Source of the DNA: Strigamia acuminata
Lineage: Eukaryota > Arthropoda > Chilopoda > Geophilomorpha > Linotaeniidae
DNA: 64,000 nucleotides
Direction: 5' to 3'
Assembly (NCBI GenBank): GCA_949358305.1
Contig: OX442317.1
Span: 8,188,186 to 8,252,185, forward strand
Below are positions 48,018 to 58,810 of this stretch, one piece after another; within the stretch, counting starts at the first letter, position 1; each line of letters starts with the position of its first letter. The position numbers and the translations under genes were made by a program. The notes beneath the pieces were generated by a model. It ran no database searches, was not told where the DNA came from, and saw only the letters and a program-made list of their open reading frames with translations.

Positions 48018-49727
48018 GGTTGAGTGAGGGAAACGATTTTTCAAGTACACTATTGTGTGGGCCAATTCTGCCCATAGTCGCTTTGGTAATCCAGTGTCTG
48101 CCATCATCGCTCTAATTCCTTCAACTATGGTTCTGTTCCCTCTCTCAGCTACAGAATTCATTTCTGGGGAGTAGGGGGTTGTGCGTTCACATTTAATTCC
48201 CGAATCACTCGCATGTTTTGCCCAAGCTGCTGAGACGAATTCACCCCCATTATCCGTTCTGATCGCTTTCACTTTACGTGACGTCGCACACTCTAATTGT
48301 AATTGCCATGTCTTAAAATGGCCTAGCACTTCATCCTTCGTTTTCATCGTTACTATCCACATAAATCTGGAATAGTCATCGACCAATAATAGGAAATATC
48401 TTGCCCCTCCTATCGATTTCGTTGAAGAATGGCCCCAGGTGTCCATATGTATTAAGTCCAGAACCCCTTTTGACCTGATATCCCCTATTGGTGCAAAACT
48501 TGCTCGTGTGCTCTTCGCCTGTGCACACGAATCACAAGTGTTCATTTCCCTGTCTGACAATTTGATTCCATAAATATCGGTTGACTTTTCCATGTCAACA
48601 ATTCCTTTCACGTGTAAATGCCCCATACGGGCGTGCCAATAATCCATCGGTACTGCTTTATCGGGTTTGCCATTCCTTTCCCCGTTCCCCAACTCATTAA
48701 CTACTTTTGCATCAACTTCCTCTTTAGTTGGTTCAACTTTCTTAATTGGTTGAGTTTTAGTCGCATTTGCAGCGCTTCCCTGCTTTACTAGCACGCTACT
48801 CGGATTCACAACAGCATTTGCGGATTTCTCCGGCTTACGAATTGGGGTTAATAAAGCTTTCTTATAACAATTCATGGTTAATGGCACTTTAACAACTTCA
48901 GGCGATTTACTCGCCACGACATCCGTATTCCCTTGCATAGGCAATACGGATGCGTTCACATTCTGAGTTTCAATTGCACAATTCACTTGATACATCCTGT
49001 TCGACAATCTCTTTGCAGTTAACATCGGTTTGTCCATCGTTGATTCGAACATTGTTAATTTCCCATCAGCTATGAATGTTTTCAGACCTGCCTCGTCTGT
49101 ACGACCGAGTGAAATTAGGTTTTTTCGAAATTTTGGCGCGTAATACACGTTTTTAAGTGTAATTTCGCGTCCACCCCCGCCATAATTTGCTATTAAGGTA
49201 ATTTCGCCCATACCACTAATCTCAGAACTCCCCTCTCCTAATTGCACACTAAAATTCTCGAGGGGTTTAAAATTCGTGAAACATTCATAGTTGTATGAGA
49301 AATGGTCTGTTGCGCCCGTATCAATGTACCAGGCGGGATCTCTTTCCGGCGCTTTCTGTGATGCCAATGAGATCACAGGAAAATCCATTTGCTGTATGGC
49401 ATGTACTGCCGAGTAGAAAGACAACGGTTCGTCCAAAAATGCTTGATTTGAACCTGCGCCGGTTCCTCTAGAACGTGCACCCGCGCGTCCTTGTCGGCGC
49501 GCCATCGGTGCAAAAGTTCCACGTGTCGGGTCATTTCCCCCTTGCTTTGGCTTTTTGCAGTCCCTTGCAAAGTGGTATTTTCCACCACAATTATAACACG
49601 TATAGTCTGTTTGGGTTGTTGGGGTCGAGCGCCCCCGCTGCCAACGTCCTCGGCTAAAGAATGCACCCGAATTATCTCCCGATTCTGCTGTCGGCGCACC
49701 ATATTCCTCGTGCTGTTCGTTCAATTA
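47985..49727 (-). pseudogene. Copia-3 inverted block: nucleocapsid, protease, integrase
   Basis: On the minus strand the frame begins near 49720 with NEQHEEYGAP, the natural continuation of the plus-strand gag (RLNEKH). It contains a zinc knuckle (CYNCGGKYHFARDC), protease DTGATDHF, GAG-pre-integrase (WHARMGHLH, CDSC) and integrase (MDTWGHSS, RTDNGGEF, NSVAERGNR). It ends at TPYNVFF where it meets gag. The block is otherwise open, so the inversion is fairly young. Confidence 0.88.
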
Positions 49728-51383
49728 CAATTACAATTAGAGTGTGCGACGTCACGTAAAGTGAAAGCGATCAGAACGGATAATGGGGGTGAATTCGTCT
49801 CAGCAGCTTGGGCAAAACATGCGAGTGATTCGGGAATTAAATGTGAACGCACAACCCCCTACTCCCCAGAAATGAATTCTGTAGCTGAGAGAGGGAACAG
49901 AACCATAGTTGAAGGAATTAGAGCGATGATGGCAGACACTGGATTACCAAAGCGACTATGGGCAGAATTGGCCCACACAATAGTGTACTTGAAAAATCGT
50001 TTCCCTCACTCAACCTTAGGAGGCAAGACACCATATAACGTGTTTTTCAACCGAAAAATGTCTGTTAGGCACCTAAAATGTATAGGCTCGAAAGCTTATG
50101 TGCATATCCCCGCACAGACAAGAAAAGATAAATTGGACAAACGAGCATGGGTTGGAGCCCTTGTGGGGTACGCACAAAGTACACGAGGTTATCGAGTTTG
50201 GGACCCAAAAACGAATAAGGTTTATGGGGTTAAACATGTGAAAATTGACGAAAATACTTATTGGAATGAGGGGGACACAGGAGTTCAAAATGTGAACAAA
50301 ATGTTCGATTATATAAATCTCCCCACTCAAGAAGAAGAATCAGACGACGACGTGGTTCCTCAAGCTACAGTACCTGCGCCTACGGTACCTACACATCAAA
50401 TGGTCTTACGTCAGCGACCACCAGTACCCTTACCCACGACCCCCAAATTAGTGCAAAAAGCATATGGCATGAGAATGCCCCTCGAGGAACAAGGAGCTGT
50501 CGGGGGTATTGAGTTAGAGGGGGATGTGACAGAATTAGATTTATCAAAATTGGAATTGGATTCAGGGGATGAACCTTTTGAGGATACTGTTGCCGAACAA
50601 GCAAATACAACCGACGAGCCTGAAGAATTACTGAAATTGAACATGCAAGAATGGCAAAGATTTGCAAAAGTCCGTGCAAGGGGGAAAACCGCCGGAAAAG
50701 TGGATGTTTATTACATGACACCTTCACAAGACCGTTGTCGGAGTCGCACTGATGTAATGCGATGGTGTGAAGAAGAAGGTTTTCAATACGAAGAGGAGCT
50801 GTTTGATTTCAAACACGAACATCTGGAATTGCCTTATGCGGGTTTTTGCAGTATTGAGCCAGAGACTTATGAACAGGCTATTTCTGACAGGGATCGTTGG
50901 GATTGGTCAAAGGCCATGGACGAGGAAATTGATATATTTGACGAACGAAAAGTTTATACCGAGGTTGACATTGCTCCCGATCAAACATTGCTTGGGAGCA
51001 AATGGATTTACAAATTGAAACGAGATCATACGGGGGCAATTAAACGTTTTCGAGCACGCCTTGTTGCACAAGGCTTTAAGCAACGACCGGATATCGACTT
51101 TAAAGAAGTCTTCTCGCCGGTTATTAATTTTGTCCTCATATTGATATTTTTCTGCACGCTGGTTGTTTTGTGTAACTGGCGCGACACGCACCTTGACGTA
51201 AAGGCAGCCTACCTTTACGGTGACTTAGATATTCCCCAGTACATGGCCATACCAAAAGGTTATCAAACCAAAACGAACAAAGGGAAATGTTGGCGCTTGG
51301 ACAAAGCCCTATACGGCCTGCACCAGTCAGGCCGTATGTGGTTTGAAAAATTACATGGAGTTGAAACCAGCTTAAAATGTGCG
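49728..51383 (+). pseudogene. Copia-3 integrase C-terminus and truncated RT
   Basis: The plus-strand frame resumes at LECATSRKVKAIRTDNGG, repeating integrase sequence already in the inverted block. It continues through VRHLKCIGSKAYVH into RT (SKWIYKLKRD, FRARLVAQGF, LHQSGRMWFEKLHG), then runs into the 3' LTR fragment. The RT catalytic YVDD and all of RNase H are missing. Confidence 0.88.
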
Positions 51384-52134
51384 TGGATTTGTTCTCCTTT
51401 TATTGTGTATTCGGTTTCGAGACTATCTAGCCTCGAACCATCACTGATGTTACGTTTTCCGAGAATTAAACATGGCGGTCACGCTTGGTGCTTACCGCAC
51501 AGTTCAAATCCGGCGTCGTTAATGGATTCGACACACCACTCGTTTCAGGAAACAATAATTATTACGAGATGGATCTACCACCCGAAGAGGTCCGTGTAAT
51601 CAAAATCTTCATCTTGGCATTTTTTTTTAAAAAAGGTTATACTTTTCAGATCGCTCGCAGGAAATCAAACGACTATCAAATCCTTGGTGACAGAATTTCT
51701 ACTTTAATGTTCTATGTAAGTGATGGTTGATTTCTTGTCTAAATAATTAATTATCGATTTCTATCGCTAGTTAAGTGATGTCAAGCTGGGTGGTGCTACA
51801 GTATTTCCTCTGGTTGGTGCCGCTGTCTGGCCTAGTAAGGTCAATAATCCTGCAATCAAATGCGTAAAAGCTTAAAAAATAAATTTTAATTCGACTTCCG
51901 TGTTCATTTTTAGGGTTCTGCAGTTTTTTGGTATAATCTTCATAAAAATTGTCAAGCTGATCCTCGTAGTTTGCATGGCGGATGTCCAGTACTTCATGGA
52001 TCCAAATGGAGTAAATGAATTATTGTATTTTGGTGATGTAATATTTTTTTTACTAATACTTAGTTGCAAACAAGTTTATTCGTGAAGTCAATCAAGTTTT
52101 CAAAAGGCCTTGCAGCCTAAACCGAAAGGAATGA

Positions 52135-53090
52135 TAAGCAACATGCTACGATTAAAATTAGATGCTTTAAAAAGTATATTTGCAACACATTTGTTTTATC
52201 TAAATACAATTTAGTATTTACCGTAGTCACTAATTTAATTTGTATCATAGCATATATTTAAATACAAAATAAATGGTTTCTATACGGTACTATAGTTACT
52301 ATACAGTTTGAAGTATTCATTCAAGATTGAGCAATAGATTCTTCAATAATTAGCAGTTATCTGATGTAACTGCGTTGAGGATGACATAAAAGCACCGATC
52401 TAAAGGAAAAAACTTCCAATCGGGAAGCACACAATAACTTGGAGTAAAATTTTGAGCTTCTGGACATCTGAGGTATTGCCAGAAAATAAATTATTTTAAA
52501 CTATAAAATGAATTTATTTATATTTCCAAAAGGCCTCATCCTAGAATATTGTGCTTTATTGTTAAAATTCCGTGTGTTACCTTTCGCGAGCCACACATTC
52601 AAAACATCATATTTTCATCTAAAATCCTCATGTGTAGTGTTGAGGCGATGTTGAAAGATGTGTGTGCGTCGTGGGATGCCGACAAGCACGGGTTCTATCT
52701 AGTATAGACGATACTAAATGTATTTCTGATGGACGGAAATAACAATAACGATGCAGACGTTGTTAAGTAAAATATACGAGTGTTTTAATATTCAAAAATA
52801 CAGTACAGGGGGCACTGTTAGGCAACAGCGTCACAACTTAACATACAGTGAAAGAAGAAGAAGCGAACAAAGAAGAGAAGCGAAAACAGCAAAATGCAGG
52901 ACGTTAAAAGCCCTGATGGTAAAATACGATATCAAACTTAAGATTAAATAAATGTGCTAACAACATCTCTTGGACATTTCAGAGCTCCATGATTCCTACA
53001 CATCGTTCAAATTAAAAGCACTAGTACAATGTCAGCCACAACAATGGCAGTATTGATGCTGAAAGATGAATTTAGTTTCCATGGCCATAA
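52135..53090. other. Spacer after copy H
   Basis: About 950 bp with no supported gene. The open frame 52751-52951 (basic, R/K/E-rich) has no recognisable domain. The sequence differs from the usual array spacer, so a degraded insertion is possible. Confidence 0.35.
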
Positions 53091-53301
53091 TCAGGTTGTG
53101 GCTGGATTTAATTGCCAGGTGTCAGCTAGTGTCTATTCAAGCGATCCTGATTACTTTAATGTATATGTAAATAACTTTTATTCAGAGCATCTGTCGAAAT
53201 AATACCATTCGAATATAATTACCGGTTACACATTACGGTAGTTTAGGAGACAATTTTTTTCAGTTGAATTATTTTTCTACCCAGCATAATACAGAGATAA
53301 A
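53091..53301 (+). promoter_or_regulatory. Class II promoter block of copy I (diverged)
   Basis: The block is recognisable but diverged. TCAGT is at 53260-53264. The nearest TATA-like sequence (TATAAT at 53214-53219) is about 48 nt upstream instead of 36 because of small insertions. Confidence 0.45.
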
Positions 53302-55592
53302 ATGATAGCCTTTGCTCTACTTTTATTGTTTTCCATACGAGGTTTTAACGGTGAGGTTTATTCGTCGACTGCTCAACTGGCGACAGTTTTCAACACACAA
53401 CGGGAAATCGTTGAACACTTAGAAAGATTCATCGAGAATGCTGAAACCAGAACTGCTCGCTTCCGAAAGTAAGATGAATTATTCAATATGTCTGCTTTTG
53501 CACTCGTGTATTATCATCAAACGCATTCACACAGATACGTAGACGCATTTAACGACATGCGTGGGTCGGCAGATGTGGATGAGATAGTCGGCAACCCTTT
53601 ATCAGCTTTCCAACTTATTAAACAACTTGCAGAAAACTGGGCAAGTGTGAAAGAACTACTCGACGATAATTCGTGGCTAGGTTTGTATTTGTAGCACGAA
53701 TTTAGCTCAAAAGTTTTTCACCCACTCAATACTTGTGTAGATCCAATTCAACAAATCCAAAGCCGTCTTAAAAATACTCTAATGCCCAAAGAAGACGATG
53801 TTGAAGGTGCAGCGTTAGCTATTTTACGACTTCAACAAACCTATCAACTCAGTACATCTGATTTAGCACGTGGCAGTATCCTTGGTATTCAAAGCTCAGT
53901 CGGATTAACAAGTATGGTTGTTGAAAATATCATAAATAAAAAGTAATTTCCACTGAATTGAGAAGTTTTGATCAGCTCAAGATTGCTTACATCTGGCAAA
54001 ATGCAGTTCCAATGAGGAGTTCTTCGATTTGGCGATTGAATGGTACGATTACGCATTACGCACGAGCAGGGAAGAAACAAATCCCGCCAGTAATCCCGAA
54101 GAAATTACCCTGTATCTAGAAGAGGCAATAAACGCAGTAGGTAATTCATATTTAAATTACTGTAACACTATTTGACAATTTTAATTGCCGTCTTAAGCAT
54201 GATCTGGCATTGGAGAGTGAAGGTGAGTGCTAAATTAAAGACAATTCTCTGAGTACTTCTTAACTATATGACAAAACTCACGTTTTAAGAAAACCACCAA
54301 CACACTTTTCATCAACCAATCAGAGGTCTAAATCCTGCAGAGATTAAAAATCTGCAAAGACCAACAAGCCCTAAATACAGTTTAGGTCTGAAGTTGTCGG
54401 AAGTGGAAGGAGGTCGAAATTACGAAGCATTATGCAGAGGAGAACAACTTCGGGTAAAAACTAAGTGAAAACATGATGAATGCTTTCCCATTTTTTAATC
54501 GACATTTTCATTTTCTATTTAGAGTGATTCGGAAGTTGCATCTTTGAACTGTTATTTATCCGACAGAGGAGATCCAAGCTTTTACATAAACCCAATTAAG
54601 GTTGAAATCCACAGTCACGAACCGCAAATCTTAACTTTTCACGACATCATTTATGAAACAGAGATTGATTTCATCAAAGAATTTAGCAAATCATCAGTAA
54701 GTTTCAGAAATTGTCGTTAACAAACATGCTTCAAATTATTAATTTTTTTTATTTTGTAATAGTTGGAAAGATCAAGAGTTTTGCCCGAAATGGATGATGA
54801 TATTGAGATATCGGACGTGCGAACAAGCCAGAACACATGGATATACGATAATGAGAGAGATGAGCAGTTACATCAAAAAGTTAAAATTATAATGGATCGT
54901 TTGTCCAGAATCACTGGGCTTAATGTACACGGAAAGAATAACTCGGAAGCAATGCAAGTGGCTAATTACGGTATTGGTGGTGAATACAGACCTCATGTGG
55001 ATTATTTATACAAAGATTTGTCTCCTAAAGAGGTTCCTGAAAACAATTCTTTTATCTAGTGTTTATTAGACTTTAATTGTTTTTAAATTGTGCTTGACAG
55101 TTGGCTTGGCTTGACGTGAATCCGTTTGAGTTGGAATTTATTGGTGATAGAATTGCTACTTTAATGTTCTATGTAAGTGATGGTTGATTTCTTGTCTAAA
55201 TAATTAATTATCGATTTCTATCGCTAGTTAAGTGATGTCAAGCTGGGCGGAGCTACAGTGTTTCCGCGGATTGGTGCAGGTGTCTGGCCTAGAAAGGTCA
55301 ATAATCCTGCAATTGAATCCATAAAAGCTTAAAAAATGAATTTAAATTTTTCTTCCATGTGCATCTTTAGGGTTCTGCAGTTTTTTGGTATAATCTCCTT
55401 CGAAATGGTAAAGAAGATAATCGAACTAGGCATGGTGGATGTCCCGTACTTCATGGATCCAAATGGAGTAAAGGAATTACAGTAGTTTGGTGGAAATAAT
55501 TTTTTGTACACAAATTTTTAGTTGGAAACAAGTGGATTCGTGAAGTCAAACAAGTTTTCAAAAGGCCTTGCAGCCTAAACCCAAACGAGTAG
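53302..55592 (+). CDS. P4HA: Prolyl 4-hydroxylase alpha subunit, copy I (class II)
   Basis: Exons: 53302-53468, 53535-53680, 53741-53911, 53976-54136, 54198-54222, 54290-54453, 54523-54696, 54763-55032, 55101-55172, 55228-55296, 55371-55467, 55522-55592, giving 528 aa, the longest copy. The signal peptide is [17 protein letters not shown]. Exons 1-6 closely match copy D ([15 protein letters not shown]). Exon 8 has PHVD, and exon 11 has TRHGGCPV, close to the vertebrate TRHAACPV, then GSKW. Exon 9 has two extra codons (LAWLDVNP). The C-terminus is SLNPNE. Confidence 0.92.
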
Positions 55593-55967
55593 TAACACGC
55601 TAATGTCAACATAATGAAAATTAGAAAAAGTTTAATTAATAATTTTTATCATTCTCAGTTTTCACAATTTTCGTAAATTCAGGTGTTGGAAAAATTCTTT
55701 TTCTTTTGTTCTACTATACAATATTTAAGTCCATATAAATGATGTACACTACTTGCAGCTTGACTTTATATTTCTCTGAAAGAATTAAAACTCGAACACT
55801 TCTTGGCACTTCAACCTCAAAAACATCACAAGGACATTCTGAGAGAAGAGTCTAGCTGTAGAGCTCCTTGGTTCTTACACACTTGATTTATTTATCATTC
55901 AAATTCAAATTACTATTGTACAAAATCAGCCGTAGCAGTGGAATTAAGTTTCCACGGCCATTAAGCA
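55593..55967. other. 3' flank of copy I
   Basis: Shared array spacer (GAAAGAATTAAAACTC motif), with no gene. Confidence 0.4.
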
Positions 55968-56167
55968 GGTTATGGCCAAGTTTAATGGCCAGATATCAGC
56001 TAGGTTCTATTCATGCAAGCATAATTATTGTAATCTAACTGCAAATAACTTTTATTCAAAGCATCAGTCTAAATAATAACTTGGTATATAATTACCGGTA
56101 CTTTATGGAACAAATTTTTCAGTTGAATTATTTTTCTACCCTGCATCGTTGATGAAATCAAGACTCA
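55968..56167 (+). promoter_or_regulatory. Class II promoter block of copy J
   Basis: TATATAAT at 56085-56092 and TCAGT at 56119-56123, with the canonical 36-nt and 47-nt spacings. Confidence 0.6.
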
Positions 56168-58551
56168 ATGACAGCTTTTGTCCTACTCTTTTTGTTTTCC
56201 ATACGAGGTTTTAACGGTGAGGTTTACTCGTCCACTGCTCAACTGGCGACAGTTTTCAACGCACAACGAGAAATCGTTGGACACTTGGAACGATACATCG
56301 AGGATGTTGAAGCCAAAACTGCACACTTACGAAAGTAAGATGATTTATTCAATGTTTCTGCTTTTGGGCTCGTGTTAATATCATCAAACGCCTTCACACA
56401 GATACGTAGACGCATTTAACCGCCTGCGTGGGACGGCAGATGTGGATGAGATTGTCGGCAACCCTTTATCAGCTTACCAACTTATTAAACAACTTGCAGA
56501 AAACTGGGCAAGTGTGGAAGAACTTCTCGACGATAATTCGTTGCTAGGTTTGTACTTGTAAAACGTATTCTGCTCAAAACAATTTTTGATCTATACAATA
56601 CTTGTGTAGATTCAATTCAACGAATCCAAAGTTATCGTAATAATACACTAATGCCCAAAGAAGACGATGTTGAAGGTGCAGCATTAGCTATTATAAGATT
56701 CCAACTAACATATCGACTCATTGCATCTGATTTAGCACGTGGCAATATCTTTGGTATTCAAACTTCAATCGGATTAACAAGTATGGTTGTTCAATATGTC
56801 ATAGTTAGAAAGTAATTTCCACTGACCGCAGATGTTTTAATCAGTTCAAGATTGCTTATATCTGGCAAAATGCAGTTCCAATCAGACGCTCTTGGTTTCA
56901 GCGATTGAATGGTACGAATTAGCATTAAGCATGAGTATTGAAGAAACAAATTCCGCCAGTGACCCTCAAGAAATATCAGTGTACCTACAAGAGGCAATAA
57001 CAGAAGTAGGTTATTTAGTTTTTGGTAGTGGGAGCTGTGGGTTAAAAGTCGTGTGGTGCGCAATAGCGTGGTTTTCATTCAAGAAACCACGTCGACACGA
57101 TGACGTTCTTAATTTTACATTCTCTTTCATTGGACTAACATTAATTTTGATTACCGTTTTAAGCTTGATCTGGTATTGGAGAGTGAAGGTGAGTGCTAAA
57201 TTAGAAAGAAATAGTTTTACTCTTTTTTAAGTATGAAACACTCATGTTTTAAGAATACCACCAACACACAATTCATCAACCAAACAATGTTCCAGATCGT
57301 GCAGAGATTAAAAATCTGCAAAAACCACCGAGCAGGAAATACAGCTTAGGTGTGGAGTTGTCAAGAATAGAAGAACTAAGAAATTATGAAGCATTATGCA
57401 GAGGAGAACAACTGAGGGTAAAAACTAAGTGAAAAACATGATCAACTTTTTCCCGCATTTCATTCAGTTTCTATCTAGAGTGATTCGGAAGTAGCAACTT
57501 TGAACTGTTATTTATCGAACAGAGGAGATGCAAGTTTCTACATAAATCCAATTAAGGTTGAAGTCCACAGTCACGACCCGCAAATCTTCACATTTCACGA
57601 CATCATTTATGAATCGGAAATTGATTTCATCAAAGAGTTTAGCAAACCGTCAGTAAGTTTCAGCAATTGTCGTTACCAAACATGCTTTTAATTTTTGTTT
57701 AAGAATTGTTTATCATTTAAAAGTTGGAAAGATCAAAAGTTGAGCCCGATCTTGAGTATCCTGATGAAATATCGGACAATCGAATAAGTCAGAGCTCATT
57801 GATATCCGATTATGAGCATAATGAGCAGTTACGACGAAAAGTTAAAATTATAATGGATCGTCTGTTCAGAATTACTGGGCTTAATGTACACGGAAAGATT
57901 AACTCGGAAGAAATGCAAGTAACTAATTACGGTATTGGTGGTGAAAACAAACCTCATTACGATACTGTGGATAAGTCTAGCCAGGAGGTTCGTGAAACCA
58001 AATTGTTTATCTGCTATTTACTAAACTTTAATCGTTTTTAAATTGTGCTTGACAGTTGGCTGATGTTGATCCGTTTAAATTATATTCCTTTAGTGATAGA
58101 CTTGCTACTCTAATGTTTTATGTAAGTGATGATTGATTTGTTGCCTAATAATTAATTATCGATTTCTATCGTTAGTTGAGTGATGTCAAGCTGGGCGGTG
58201 CGACAGTGTTTCCTTTGATTGGCGCCTCTGTCTGGCCTACAAAGGTCAATAACCCTGCAATTAAATGCATGAAAGTGTAGCAAATTAATCTAAATTCTCC
58301 ATGCTTATGCGTTTTTAGGGTTCTGCAGTTTTTTGGTATAATCTCCTTCGAAATGGTGAAAGAGATGTCCGCACTTTGCATGGTGGATGTCCGGTTCTTC
58401 TTGGATCCAAATGGAGTAAATGAATTAATTGATTAAAAAGATAGATGGAAGTTATCAATTTTTTTAATGTGTACATTTAGTTGGAAACAAGTGGATTCAT
58501 GAACTTAATCAAGTTTTCAAAAGGCCTTGCAGCCTAAACCAAAAAGAGTAA
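56168..58551 (+). CDS. P4HA: Prolyl 4-hydroxylase alpha subunit, copy J (class II)
   Basis: Exons: 56168-56334, 56402-56547, 56610-56780, 56845-57005, 57164-57188, 57254-57417, 57479-57652, 57724-57987, 58056-58121, 58176-58244, 58319-58415, 58481-58551, giving 524 aa in phase. The signal peptide is [17 protein letters not shown]. Exon 4 has a local change: [12 protein letters not shown] of copies D/I is [12 protein letters not shown] here, which alters a TPR helix in the peptide-binding region. Exon 8 is two codons short after PHYD. Exon 11 has TLHGGCPV and GSKW. The C-terminus is SLNQKE. Intron 4 is longer than in other copies and reads open for over 150 nt. Confidence 0.9.
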
Positions 58552-58810
58552 TGGTAATGTCAACATATTGAAAATTAGAAAAAGTCTTGTTGATAATTTT
58601 TATCATCCTCAGTTTTCACAAGTTTCATAAATTTATGTGTTGAAAAAATTCTCTTTTATACAATTAAAACACTAAAGTTATACATAAGCTATGTCGACAT
58701 TTGGCCAATTAAAAGATGGCCGAAGCACGAAGTTCTAAAAAGTTTGAGAACCCCTGATATACTTCATTGTGTCACCTAAGACATGTTTTCGTATCTTCAA
58801 TACCATAATA

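Larger units (their letters stand above)
45892..51557 (+). mobile_element. Copia-3, rearranged Ty1/copia element with internal inversion
   Basis: The 5' LTR is 45892-46192 (301 bp, TATTGG...ACAATA). The 3' LTR keeps only its last 174 bp (51384-51557). The target duplication is ATTAT (45887-45891 and 51558-51562). The primer site TGGTAGCAGAGG is at 46195-46206. Order along the plus strand: leader and gag (+), an inverted block of zinc knuckle, protease and integrase (-), then integrase and RT (+). RT stops before the YVDD motif, and RNase H and the start of the 3' LTR are deleted. Arms 47985-48305 and 49728-50048 are inverted copies of each other. Confidence 0.92.
44126..52134 (+). pseudogene. 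P4HA: Prolyl 4-hydroxylase alpha subunit, copy H, mosaic and split by Copia-3
   Basis: Exons: 44126-44310, 44376-44521, 44583-44753, 44825-44985, 45109-45133, 45193-45323, 45392-45565, exon 8 in two parts (45640-45891 and 51563-51589), then 51650-51715, 51771-51839, 51914-52010, 52064-52134. All host phases agree. Exons 1-2 are class I (MRSNSRTFLSTLLFLT; like B and E). Exons 3-7 and their introns closely match class II copies C and F. Exon 8's end and exon 9 resemble E (DLPPEEVR). Copia-3 sits immediately after the iron ligands (HHHD) and gives a stop near 45949. The C-terminus is altered (IANKFIRE, SLNRKE). Confidence 0.88.
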
